Part shown: positions 9,932-18,040 of the stretch, piece by piece
Position numbering within the stretch: the first letter of the stretch is position 1
Layout: every line of letters begins with the position of its first letter
From: Streptomyces afghaniensis 772
GTDB taxonomy: Bacteria; Actinomycetota; Actinomycetes; Streptomycetales; Streptomycetaceae
Direction: 5' to 3'
Length of the DNA: 47,294 nt
NCBI GenBank assembly: GCA_000415505.1
Contig: KE354397.1
Span: forward strand, 1 to 47,294
Translations under genes and position numbers: made by a program
Notes under the pieces: generated by a model
What the model was told of the DNA's origin: nothing
Database searches by the model: none
What the model saw: the letters and a program-made list of their open reading frames with translations, nothing else

Positions 9932-10924
9932 ATGTTTCGTTACCTCATCAGACGGCTGCTGGCAGCGGCCGTGATCATGCTGGTGATCACCACGATCACG
10001 TTCTTCATCTTCTTCGCGCTGCCGTCCAATCCCGCGCTCCTGGCCTGCGGAAAGACCTGCTCGCCCTCCCGTCTCGCGGAGATCAAGCACTCGCTGGGCC
10101 TGGACCAGAGCTACCTGACGCAGTACTGGGAGTTCATCAAGGGACTCGTCGCGGGCCGCGACTACGGCGACCAGAGCGTCCGCATCCACTGCGCGGCGCC
10201 CTGCCTCGGCATCTCCTTCCAGACCGACACCCCCGTGCTGACCACGCTCCTGCAGGACTTCCCGGCTGACCTCTCACTCGGTCTCGGTGCCGCGGTGGCC
10301 TTCCTGATCCTGGGCGTCGGCCTCGGCACCCTCGCCGCGGTCCGCAGGGGCAGGGCCGCCGACAAGGCGGCGGTCGGACTGGCCCTGTTCGGCGTGTCGG
10401 TGCAGATCTACTTCATCGGCCTGCTCCTGCTGTACCTCTTCGTCGACAAGTTCCAGATCCTGCCGACCTCCGGCTACACCTCGATCACCGAGGACCCGGC
10501 GGGCTGGTTCAAGGGCCTGATCCTGCCGTGGGCCACCCTGGTCATCGTCTACCTCGCGATGTACACCCGGCTCACCCGCTCCTCCATGCTGGAGGTCTTC
10601 GCCGAGGACTACATGCGCACCGCCCGCGCCAAGGGCCTGCCGGCCGTCACCGTCGTCCTCAAGCACGGACTGCGGGCCGCCATCACCCCGATCATCACCA
10701 TCTTCGGCATGGACGTCGGCTCCCTGATCGGCGGCTCCGCGGTCATCACCGAGTCCGTGTTCGGCATCAACGGCATCGGCAAGCTCGCGGTCGACTCCGT
10801 CCAGAACTCCGACCTGCCCGTCATCCTCGGCACCACGCTCTTCGCCGCGACGTTCGTCGTCCTGGCCAACGTGGTCGTCGACCTGGTGTACGGCCTCGTC
10901 GACCCGCGCGTGCGCCTCGCCTGA
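9932..10924 (+). CDS. dppB: dipeptide/oligopeptide ABC transporter permease (DppB/OppB type)
   Basis: A 330-aa six-TM permease. It opens with the canonical DppB N-terminus [21 protein letters not shown] long periplasmic-type loop after TM1 contains four cysteines (ACGKTC and CAAPC), which could form disulfides and are not typical of the family. The EAA loop reads [26 protein letters not shown] near residues 225-250. The C-terminus [16 protein letters not shown] is diagnostic. It partners the DppC-type permease at 7072 to form the membrane channel. The downstream ATPase gene begins 27 nt later. Confidence 0.93.
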   Translation: MFRYLIRRLLAAAVIMLVITTITFFIFFALPSNPALLACGKTCSPSRLAEIKHSLGLDQSYLTQYWEFIKGLVAGRDYGDQSVRIHCAAPCLGISFQTDTPVLTTLLQDFPADLSLGLGAAVAFLILGVGLGTLAAVRRGRAADKAAVGLALFGVSVQIYFIGLLLLYLFVDKFQILPTSGYTSITEDPAGWFKGLILPWATLVIVYLAMYTRLTRSSMLEVFAEDYMRTARAKGLPAVTVVLKHGLRAAITPIITIFGMDVGSLIGGSAVITESVFGINGIGKLAVDSVQNSDLPVILGTTLFAATFVVLANVVVDLVYGLVDPRVRLA

Positions 10925-10951
10925 GCCCCCCTTTCGTCCTTAGGAACACCC

Positions 10952-12052
10952 GTGTCCGTTCAGACCTCACCGCAGCCCGCGGACGTCACGCCCGCGCCCG
11001 CATCCTTCCTCGACGTACGCGACCTGAGGGTGCACTTCCCGACCGAGGACGGCCTCGTCAAGTCCGTCGACGGCGTCTCCTTCACCCTGGAGAAGGGCAG
11101 GACCCTCGGCATCGTCGGCGAGTCCGGCTCCGGCAAGTCGGTGACCTCGCTGGCCCTGCTCGGACTGCACAAGGGCACCCGCGCCCGGGTCTCCGGCGAG
11201 ATCTGGCTGGAGGGCAGGGAACTCGTCGCCCTGCCCGAGGCCGAGATGCGCGCACTGCGCGGCCGCACGGTCTCCATGATCTTCCAGGACCCGCTCTCCG
11301 CGCTGCACCCCTTCTTCACCGTCGGCTCCCAGATCGCCGAGGCCTACCGCGTCCACCACAAGGTCTCCAAGAAGGAGGCCAAGGACCGCGCGGTGGAGAT
11401 GCTCAAGCGGGTCGGCATCCCGCAGCCCGAACGCCGGGTCAGGGACTACCCGCACCAGTTCTCCGGCGGCATGCGCCAACGCGCCATGATCGCCATGTCC
11501 CTGGTCTGCGACCCCGCCCTGCTCATCGCCGACGAGCCCACCACCGCCCTGGACGTCACCGTCCAGGCACAGATCCTGGACCTGATCCGCGATCTCCAGG
11601 AGGAGTTCGGCTCCGCCGTCGTCATCATCACCCACGACCTCGGCGTGGTCTCCGACATCGCCGACGACATCCTGGTGATGTACGGCGGCCGCCGGATCGA
11701 GTACGGCACCACCCGCGAGGTCCTCAAACAGCCCCAGCACCCCTACACCTGGGGCCTGTTGCAGTCCATGCCGCACCTCACCGGCGACGTCGGCGAACGG
11801 CTGAACCCGATCCCCGGCACCCCGCCGAGCCTGATCAACCTGCCGGACGGCTGCTCCTTCCACCCGCGCTGCGCCTACAAGGGCTGGGCACCGGAGGGGC
11901 GTTGCACCGTGGAACGGCCCGAGCTGCGCCTCGTCTCCGGCACCGGAGGGCACCTCGCCGCGTGCCATCTCACCGACGAGGCCAAGCAGGAGATCCGCGG
12001 CGGGACCGGCCCGGACGACCGCGGCACCGACGCCGTACGGGCCGCGCAGTGA
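10952..12052 (+). CDS. dppD: peptide ABC transporter ATP-binding protein (DppD/OppD type)
   Basis: A 366-aa ABC ATPase with Walker [10 protein letters not shown] near residue 54, Q-loop [10 protein letters not shown], signature [15 protein letters not shown] and Walker [14 protein letters not shown]. The C-terminal oligopeptide-transporter extension has the [11 protein letters not shown] and CTVERPEL cysteines that bind an Fe-S cluster in some OppD/DppD proteins. It should heterodimerise with the product of the next gene. The GTG start at 10952 follows CCTTAGGAAC, a usable Shine-Dalgarno sequence. Confidence 0.94.
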   Translation: MSVQTSPQPADVTPAPASFLDVRDLRVHFPTEDGLVKSVDGVSFTLEKGRTLGIVGESGSGKSVTSLALLGLHKGTRARVSGEIWLEGRELVALPEAEMRALRGRTVSMIFQDPLSALHPFFTVGSQIAEAYRVHHKVSKKEAKDRAVEMLKRVGIPQPERRVRDYPHQFSGGMRQRAMIAMSLVCDPALLIADEPTTALDVTVQAQILDLIRDLQEEFGSAVVIITHDLGVVSDIADDILVMYGGRRIEYGTTREVLKQPQHPYTWGLLQSMPHLTGDVGERLNPIPGTPPSLINLPDGCSFHPRCAYKGWAPEGRCTVERPELRLVSGTGGHLAACHLTDEAKQEIRGGTGPDDRGTDAVRAAQ

Positions 12053-12078
12053 CGGCGGCGGACGAAAAGGAGCAAGCC

Positions 12079-13164
12079 GTGAGCACCACCCAGCCCCTCA
12101 CCGGGCCGACCACCGACCGCCCCACCGGCGAGAACCTCCTCGAAGTGCGCGGTCTGCAGAAGCACTTCCCCCTCCGGCAGGGCATCATCTTCCAGCGGCA
12201 GATCGGGGCCGTGCGAGCCGTCGACGGCATCGACTTCTCGGTCGGGCCCGCCGAGTCGCTGGGCCTGGTCGGCGAGTCCGGCTGCGGCAAGTCGACCACC
12301 GGCCGCCTGATCACCCGGCTGCTCGAACCCACCGGCGGGTCCGTCGTGTTCGACGGCGAGGACATCACCCACCGACCTCCCGGACGGATGGAGGAGGCCC
12401 GCCGCAACCTCCAGATGATCTTCCAGGACCCGTACTCCTCGCTGAACCCCCGGCACACCGTCGGCACCATCGTCGAGACGCCGATGCGGCTCAACGGCAT
12501 CAACCCGCCCCAGGGCCACAAGCGGCGCGCCCAGGAACTCCTGGAGACGGTGGGCCTCAACCCCGAGCACTACAACCGCTACCCGAACGAGTTCTCCGGC
12601 GGCCAGCGCCAGCGCATCGGCATCGCCCGCGCCCTCGCCCTGCGGCCCAAGCTGATCGTCGCCGACGAACCCGTCTCCGCACTGGACGTGTCCATCCAGG
12701 CGCAGGTCGTCAACCTGCTCCAGGACCTCCAGCGGGAGTTCGGCATCGCCTTCGTCTTCATCGCCCACGACCTCGCCGTCGTACGGCACTTCTCCGAACG
12801 CGTCGCCGTGATGTACCTCGGCAAGATCGTCGAGGTGGCCGACCGGGAGTCGCTCTACACCCGGCCACGGCACCCCTACACGCACGCGCTGCTGTCCGCC
12901 GTGCCCGAGGCCGACCCGGACGCCACGCAGCGCCGCGAGCGCATCCGGCTGGCCGGCGACGTGCCCTCACCGATCGACCCGCCCTCCGGCTGCCGCTTCC
13001 GCACCCGCTGCTGGAAGGCCCAGGACAAGTGCGCCACCGAGGAACCGCGGCTGGTACGGGCCGAGGGCAGCCCTGCGGGCCACCTCACCGCCTGCCACTT
13101 CCCCGAGGAGCCGACGGTCGCGGCGCGCGAGGAGGACATCGTCCTCGATCCGGCGCTCGGCTAA
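12079..13164 (+). CDS. dppF: peptide ABC transporter ATP-binding protein (DppF/OppF type)
   Basis: A 361-aa ABC ATPase with the DppF-type N-terminus ([19 protein letters not shown]), Walker [11 protein letters not shown]-loop [14 protein letters not shown], signature [15 protein letters not shown], Walker [15 protein letters not shown] and a Cys-containing C-terminal extension ([14 protein letters not shown]). Two starts are possible. GTG 12049 overlaps the dppD stop. GTG 12079 is preferred because AAGGAG at 12067-12072 is well spaced for it. Its TAA stop overlaps the reverse-strand TAG of the next, convergent gene. It completes the C-A-B-D-F operon. Confidence 0.94.
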   Translation: MSTTQPLTGPTTDRPTGENLLEVRGLQKHFPLRQGIIFQRQIGAVRAVDGIDFSVGPAESLGLVGESGCGKSTTGRLITRLLEPTGGSVVFDGEDITHRPPGRMEEARRNLQMIFQDPYSSLNPRHTVGTIVETPMRLNGINPPQGHKRRAQELLETVGLNPEHYNRYPNEFSGGQRQRIGIARALALRPKLIVADEPVSALDVSIQAQVVNLLQDLQREFGIAFVFIAHDLAVVRHFSERVAVMYLGKIVEVADRESLYTRPRHPYTHALLSAVPEADPDATQRRERIRLAGDVPSPIDPPSGCRFRTRCWKAQDKCATEEPRLVRAEGSPAGHLTACHFPEEPTVAAREEDIVLDPALG

Positions 13165-13858
13165 GCGCGCGCCGCGTTCCTCAGCGACCGGGCCGCCTGC
13201 CTCAGCGCCGGATCCCCGTGACCGAAGCAGGCCACGTCCGCGTCCAGCTCGGCCAGGCGGAGACAGGCCGCGAGCACCTGGGCGCGGTCGAGGTTGAACA
13301 CCCCCGGCATCACCGTGCCGTCGACAGGCGACGCGGCGACCGTGTCACCGGTGAACAGCGCGCCGTGCTCCGGGAGATGCAGCGCGATGCTGCCGTGCGT
13401 GTGTCCTGGCACGTGCACGATGTGCGCCCCGCCGCCGATGTCCAGCACCTCGCCGCCGGACAGTTCGGTGACCTCCCGGGCCGGGCGTAGTCACCCCGGG
13501 GCAGCAGCTTCAGCGCCTGTTCGTGCAGCGGCCGCTCCCAGTCCTCGAACACCGGCTCCGGGCCCGGGATCTCGCCCCGTACGGCGGGCGCGTCCAGCCG
13601 GTGGGCCAGCACCTCGGCGCCGCTGAGCGCGGCGAACTCGGCCGCCCCGCCCGCGTGGTCCTCGTGGAAGTGGGTGAGCACGATCCGCCGCACGTCCCGG
13701 GGATGCCGGCCGAGGGCGGTCACCGCCTCGGCGATGGGGGCCCGGAGCCGGCCGGGCCGGCGTCGACCAGCGTCAGTTCACCGCCGTCGTGCCAGAGGTA
13801 GGCCTGGCCCACCGGGAAGCGCAGCAGGTGCAGGCGGGGAGAGCCCGATGACGTCCAT
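13161..13858 (-). pseudogene. metallo-beta-lactamase-fold hydrolase, interrupted by three frameshifts
   Basis: Three consecutive reverse-strand frames together give one full-length MBL-fold hydrolase of about 230 aa, starting at ATG 13858 (MDVIGLSP). Motifs are complete and in order: LRFPVGQAYLWHDGGELTLVDAG; the zinc motif HFHEDHAGG; GHTHGS; GDTVAAS; and GHGDPALR. Frame changes fall near 13840, 13740 and 13488. Each looks like loss of one or two bases in a G/C run. Every catalytic residue is preserved, so either the gene broke very recently or the sequence has homopolymer errors here. Its TAG (13163-13161) overlaps the dppF stop. Confidence 0.8.
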
Positions 13859-13873
13859 CGGACGACCGTAGGC

Positions 13874-13901
13874 AAGGCCCTCGTCCGCGGACGAGGGCCT
13901 T
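13874..13901 (-). terminator. 28-bp perfect palindrome (bidirectional-type terminator)
   Basis: A perfect palindrome with half AAGGCCCTCGTCCG and its exact complement lies between the M20 peptidase stop and the MBL start, both on the reverse strand. It most likely terminates the peptidase transcript. The symmetric AA/TT ends give only a minimal U-tract. Confidence 0.75.
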
Positions 13902-13919
13902 CTGCCGAGGGCAGAGCGG

Positions 13920-15281
13920 TCAGCTCGCCGCGTAGTTGCGCAGGAACAGCGCCTCCGCCACCGACAGCCGCTCCAGCTCCTCGGGGGAGACGCTCTCGTT
14001 CACCGCGTGGATCTGGGCCTCCGGCTCGCTCAGCCCGATGAGCAGGATCTCCGCGTGCGGATAGAGCGCGGCGAGCGTGTTGCACAGCGGGATGGAGCCG
14101 CCCTGGCCCGCGTACTGCATCTCCTGCCCCGGGTACGCCACCGCCATCGCGTCGGCCATGGCCTGGTACGCCGGGCTGGTGGTGTCGGCGCGGAAGGCCT
14201 GGCCCTGGCCGATCTGCTCGGTGCTCACCCGCGCACCCCACGGCGTGTGCGCCTCCAGGTGCGCCTGGAGCAGCTTGGTCGCCTCGGCCGCGTCCACGCC
14301 CGGCGGCACGCGCAGGCTGATCAACGCCCGGGCGCTCGCCTGCACGGAGGGGGTGGCGCCGACGACGGGCGGGCAGTCGATGCCGAGGACCGTCACGGCC
14401 GGGCGCGCCCAGATGCGGTCGGCGACCGTCCCGGAGCCGATCAGATCGACGCCGTCCAGCACCTTGGCGTCCTGCCGGAACCGCTCCTCGTCGTACTGGA
14501 GCCCCTCCCAGGCCGAGTCGCCGGTGAGTCCGTCGACGGTCGTCGAACCGTCCTCGGCGCGCAGCGAGTCCAGGACCCGGATCAGGGCGGCCAGCGCGTC
14601 CGGCGCGGCACCGCCGAACTGGCCCGAGTGCAGATTTCCGGCGAGCGTGTCGATCCGCACGCGGACGAGAGTCATACCGCGCAGGGTGGACGTGACGGTC
14701 GGCAGCCCGACACGGAAGTTGCCCGCGTCGCCGATGACGATCGTGTCGGCCTCCAGCAGGTCCGGGTGCGCCTCCGCGTACCGCTCCAGGCCGCCCGTGC
14801 CCTGCTCCTCCGAGCCCTCGGCGATCACCTTCACATGGACCGGGACGCCGCCGTTCGCCTTCAGCGCGCGCAGCGCCAGCAGGTGCATGACGACACCGCC
14901 CTTGCAGTCGGCGGCCCCGCGCCCGTACCAGCGCCCGTCCCGCTCGGTCAGTTCGAACGGCGGGGTCGTCCAGCCGGCCTCGTCCAGCGGCGGCTGCACG
15001 TCGTAGTGGGCGTACAGCAGGACGGTCTTCGCGCCCTCGGGGCCCGGCAGGCAGCCGTAGACCGACTGCGTGCCGTCGGGGGTGTCGAGCAGGGCCACGT
15101 CCTGGAACCCCTCGGCGGCGAGCGCGTCCGCGACCCAGCGGGCGGCGGCCTCGCTCTCGCTCCTCGGGAACTGGTCGAAGTCCGCCACCGACCGGAAGGC
15201 CACCAGTTCGGCGAGCTCTTCCTTCGCCCTGGGCATCAGCGAGGCGACGGTCTCGGCGACCGGATTCGACGGCATGGGCAC
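13920..15281 (-). CDS. M20-family dipeptidase/zinc metallopeptidase
   Basis: A 453-aa cytoplasmic di-zinc peptidase of the M20 (carnosinase/PepV-like) family. Metal and catalytic residues are visible: H92 and D94 in AHYDVQP, bridging D125 in GRGAADCKGG, the catalytic/metal glutamates E158-E159 in AEGSEEQG, and D184 in VIGDAGNF. A dimerisation (lid) domain with HSGQFGGAAPDAL lies near 218-230. The C-terminal GGSIPLCNTLAALYP carries late conserved residues. It probably cleaves short peptides, which fits a nearby peptide importer, although it is not in that operon. ATG 15281 or ATG 15275 are equally plausible starts. Confidence 0.93.
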   Translation of the reverse strand: MPMPSNPVAETVASLMPRAKEELAELVAFRSVADFDQFPRSESEAAARWVADALAAEGFQDVALLDTPDGTQSVYGCLPGPEGAKTVLLYAHYDVQPPLDEAGWTTPPFELTERDGRWYGRGAADCKGGVVMHLLALRALKANGGVPVHVKVIAEGSEEQGTGGLERYAEAHPDLLEADTIVIGDAGNFRVGLPTVTSTLRGMTLVRVRIDTLAGNLHSGQFGGAAPDALAALIRVLDSLRAEDGSTTVDGLTGDSAWEGLQYDEERFRQDAKVLDGVDLIGSGTVADRIWARPAVTVLGIDCPPVVGATPSVQASARALISLRVPPGVDAAEATKLLQAHLEAHTPWGARVSTEQIGQGQAFRADTTSPAYQAMADAMAVAYPGQEMQYAGQGGSIPLCNTLAALYPHAEILLIGLSEPEAQIHAVNESVSPEELERLSVAEALFLRNYAAS

Positions 15282-15409
15282 GCTCCTCGTGGGTGCGACG
15301 TTGTAGCAGTGAGTGCCGTAGATCCTCCCACAGCGGCCTGTGGCCAGGTCCGCCGTAGGATGCGGGAGACAGCAGGGGCAGGCGGCTTGATCGGGAGCAG
15401 TAGACCATC

Positions 15410-16654
15410 GTGAGCAGCGAGAACTCTTCGGCGGACGACGTGCGACAGGTGTGGGACGTCGTCGTGGTGGGCGCGGGACCCGCGGGCGCTTCGGCCGCGT
15501 ACGCGGCGGCGGTCGCCGGCAGACGCGTGCTGTTGCTGGAGAAGGCGGAGCTGCCGCGGTACAAGACGTGCGGCGGCGGCATCATCGGCCCCTCGCGCGA
15601 CGCCCTCCCGCCCGGCTTCGAGCTGCCGCTCAGGGACCGGGTGCACGCGGTGACGTTCTCGAACAACGGCCGCTTCACGCGCACCCGCCGGTCCAAGCAG
15701 ATGCTGTTCGGGCTGATCAACCGGCCCGAGTTCGACCAGCAGCTGGTCGAGCACGCGCAGAAGGCCGGCGCCGAGCTGCGTACGGGTGTCACGGTCCAGC
15801 GGGTCGAGCAGCACGGCTCGGCGGTGCCCGACCGGCGCACGGTCGCCGTGCTCCTGCAGGGCGGCGAGGTCCTGCTCGCGCGGGCCGTGGTCGGTGCGGA
15901 CGGCAGCGCCAGCCGTATAGGGGCGCACGTCGGGGTCAAGGTCGACCAGGTGGACCTCGGCCTGGAGGTGGAGATCCCGGTGCCGGAGACCGTCGCCGAG
16001 GACTGGCAGGGGCGGGTGCTCCTCGACTGGGGCCCGATGCCCGGCAGTTACGGCTGGGTCTTCCCCAAGGGCGACACCCTGACGGTCGGGGTGATCTCGG
16101 CGCGGGGCGAAGGAGCCGCGACGAAGCGGTACTTGGAGGAGTTCGTCGGGCGGCTGGGTCTCGCCGGCTTCGAACCGAGCATCTCTTCCGGGCACCTGAC
16201 CCGCTGCCGGGCCGACGACTCGCCGCTTTCACGCGGGCGGGTGCTGGTGTGCGGCGACGCGGCGGGGCTGCTGGAGCCGTGGACCCGCGAGGGCATCTCC
16301 TTCGCGCTGCGGTCCGGGCGGCTCGCGGGGGAGTGGGCGGTGCGGATCGCCGAGGCCCACGACGCCGTGGACACGCGCCGGCAGGCCCTCAACTACGCCT
16401 TCGCGGTCAAGGCCGGGCTCGGTGTGGAGATGAGCGTCGGCAAGCGGCTGCTGACCGTGTTCGAGCGCCGCCCCGGGCTGTTTCACGCGGCGCTGACGAG
16501 CTTCCGCCCGGCCTGGAGGGCGTTCAAGGAGATCACGCAGGGCTCGACGTCGCTGGGCGAGATCGTCCGCACGTATCCGGTGGCCCAGCGGGCCCTGACC
16601 GCGCTGGACCGCCGTCCCGCCGCGACGGGCGAGGAGATCAGCCCTTCAGAGTGA
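15410..16654 (+). CDS. geranylgeranyl reductase-family FAD-dependent oxidoreductase
   Basis: A 414-aa flavoprotein. The Rossmann FAD motif VVVGAGPAGASAAYAAA is near residues 18-35. PRYKTCGGGI follows and matches the geranylgeranyl-reductase/digeranylgeranylglycerophospholipid-reductase group. VVGADGSASRIG is the middle motif. VLVCGDAAGLLEPWTREGISFALRSG is the late FAD motif. Members reduce isoprenoid double bonds or act in menaquinone or secondary metabolism; the substrate here is unknown. The GTG start at 15410 sits just after AGGAGC-like purines. The gene overlaps the convergent nitroreductase gene by 17 nt at their 3' ends. Confidence 0.9.
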   Translation: MSSENSSADDVRQVWDVVVVGAGPAGASAAYAAAVAGRRVLLLEKAELPRYKTCGGGIIGPSRDALPPGFELPLRDRVHAVTFSNNGRFTRTRRSKQMLFGLINRPEFDQQLVEHAQKAGAELRTGVTVQRVEQHGSAVPDRRTVAVLLQGGEVLLARAVVGADGSASRIGAHVGVKVDQVDLGLEVEIPVPETVAEDWQGRVLLDWGPMPGSYGWVFPKGDTLTVGVISARGEGAATKRYLEEFVGRLGLAGFEPSISSGHLTRCRADDSPLSRGRVLVCGDAAGLLEPWTREGISFALRSGRLAGEWAVRIAEAHDAVDTRRQALNYAFAVKAGLGVEMSVGKRLLTVFERRPGLFHAALTSFRPAWRAFKEITQGSTSLGEIVRTYPVAQRALTALDRRPAATGEEISPSE

Positions 16655-17087
16655 TCTCGAAGACCGGGTGGTCGGGGGCGATCCGACGCAGCTGGTCGTC
16701 CGGGGAGTCGGGGCCGACGCCGTTGAAGAAGACCCCGACCTCCGCCTTCCAGCGCTTGAGGTAGGCGCGCAGGATCGGGGTCTTGTCGTCGTCGGCCACC
16801 TCGGTCGCGGTGAAGGTGTCCACGTGCTTGCCGAGGTGCAGTTCGCCGCCGCCCGCCGCGCGCATGTTGTGCGTCCACTGGACGTGGCCGCGGGGTGCGA
16901 CCAGGTACTGCCGGCCGTCCAGCGTCAGCAGGTTGACCGGGGTGGTGCGCCACTGGCCGCTCTTGCGGCCGCGGACGGCGAGGACGCGGGAGCCCCAGAC
17001 GCTGATGCCGCGGCGGGTCAGCCAGGCGACGAGCCGGTTGAAGACGTTGATCGTGAACCAGCCGGGCTTGCGGACGTGCGTGGACAT
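16638..17087 (-). CDS. nitroreductase/deazaflavin (F420)-dependent oxidoreductase, Ddn family
   Basis: A 149-aa split-beta-barrel protein of the Ddn-like F420H2-dependent reductase family. It has a WFTINVFNRLVAWLTRRG opening, the RKSGQWRTTPVNLL segment that contacts the deazaflavin phosphate region in this fold, YLVAPRGHVQWTHNMRAAG, and a C-terminal HPVFEITLKG typical of the group. The ATG at 17087 has AGGGGGAC upstream. A longer in-frame extension to 17282 reads through the repeat array and is rejected. It is divergent from a TetR regulator, so it is the probable target of that repressor. Confidence 0.88.
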   Translation of the reverse strand: MSTHVRKPGWFTINVFNRLVAWLTRRGISVWGSRVLAVRGRKSGQWRTTPVNLLTLDGRQYLVAPRGHVQWTHNMRAAGGGELHLGKHVDTFTATEVADDDKTPILRAYLKRWKAEVGVFFNGVGPDSPDDQLRRIAPDHPVFEITLKG

Positions 17088-17126
17088 GGGGTCCCCCTGG
17101 TCGATGTGGAGCGGTGGTGTGGAGCG

Positions 17127-17258
17127 GTGCTCTCTTTTGTGAGCACTGCTCTCGCTCTCTGGTGCCAGTCTGCACGAGGTCGGTGCTCCAAAGCAAGAGC
17201 ACTGCTCTCGTTTATGATTGCTGCTCTCGTTTGTGTGCACTGCTCTGCTTCCGTGGCA
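17127..17258. promoter_or_regulatory. 19-bp-periodic TGCTCTC/GAGCA operator array between nitroreductase and tetR
   Basis: Six recognisable copies of a 19-bp unit (consensus near CTGCTCTCGTTTGTGAGCA) start at 17127, 17146, 17183, 17202, 17221 and 17240. One 18-bp degenerate unit fills 17165-17182. At unit junctions the end GAGCA and the next start CTGCTC form palindromes, perfect at 17141-17151 and 17196-17208 (AGAGCA-C-TGCTCT). The array covers the whole divergent promoter region up to the tetR start. It is most simply a multi-site operator for the adjacent TetR protein. Confidence 0.8.
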
Positions 17259-17269
17259 CGATGACACGC

Positions 17270-18004
17270 ATGAGCACTGCACACGGCGCCCGTGCCCGGG
17301 CCAGGATCGAAGTCACCGCGGCCATCAAGGACGAGGCCCGCAGACAGCTCGCGGCCGACGGCGCCGCCCGGCTCTCGCTGCGGGCCGTCGCCCGCGAGCT
17401 CGGCATGGTCTCCTCCGCGCTGTACCGCTACTTCCCCAGTCGTGACGACCTGCTGACCGCCCTCATCATCGACGCCTACGACTCCCTCGGCGAGGCCGCC
17501 GAGGCCGCACACGACGCGGCCGCCGGCTCCGGCCCCCTGCAACGCTGGATCGCGGTGTGCGAGGCGGTGCGGCGCTGGGCGCTCGGCCATCCGCACGAGT
17601 ACGCCCTCATCTACGGATCGCCCGTCCCGGGCTACACCGCCCCCGACACCACCGTCCCGGCCGCCGCCCGCGTCGGTCTCCTGCTCATCGGCGTCGTGCG
17701 CGACGCGTACCGCGGCCTCGGCCTGGCCCGGCCCTCGCTCCCGGCGGACCTGCGCCCGGAGGCCGAGCGGATGGCCGCCGACCTCGCGCCGGACCTCCCG
17801 CCGGAGGTGGTGACGGTGCTCGTCGCCGCCTGGGCCCAGCTGTACGGGCTGGTCGGGTTCGAGCTGTTCGGGCAGTTCAACCGGGTGGTGGAGGACCGGG
17901 AGGTGTTCTTCCGGTATGCGGTGGGGCAACTCGCCCACGGGGTGGGGCTGGTGTATCCGCAGCGGGGGCCTGCCGCGAAGAGCCCCGGACCTCACAACGA
18001 CTGA
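17270..18004 (+). CDS. TetR-family transcriptional repressor
   Basis: A 244-aa regulator (247 aa if started at ATG 17261). The N-terminal TetR HTH spans about residues 15-60, with ARLSLRAVARELGMVSSALYRYFPSRDDLL as the recognition region. The C-terminal ligand-binding domain contains WALGHPHEYALIYGSPVPGY and resembles the TetR_C_33/WHG-type domain found in many Streptomyces regulators. The inducer is unknown. It is divergent from the F420-type nitroreductase, with a dense operator array in between, so autoregulation plus control of the nitroreductase is the likely scheme. Confidence 0.92.
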   Translation: MSTAHGARARARIEVTAAIKDEARRQLAADGAARLSLRAVARELGMVSSALYRYFPSRDDLLTALIIDAYDSLGEAAEAAHDAAAGSGPLQRWIAVCEAVRRWALGHPHEYALIYGSPVPGYTAPDTTVPAAARVGLLLIGVVRDAYRGLGLARPSLPADLRPEAERMAADLAPDLPPEVVTVLVAAWAQLYGLVGFELFGQFNRVVEDREVFFRYAVGQLAHGVGLVYPQRGPAAKSPGPHND

Positions 18005-18040
18005 GCCGGCGGCGGCCCCGCAGTCCTCGGGCGCGCAGCA

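Noticed and set aside
17088-17282. N-terminal extension of the nitroreductase through the repeat array
   Set aside because: The extension is just translated operator repeats (repeated SSAHKRE-like words). ATG 17087 has a good ribosome-binding site and matches family length.
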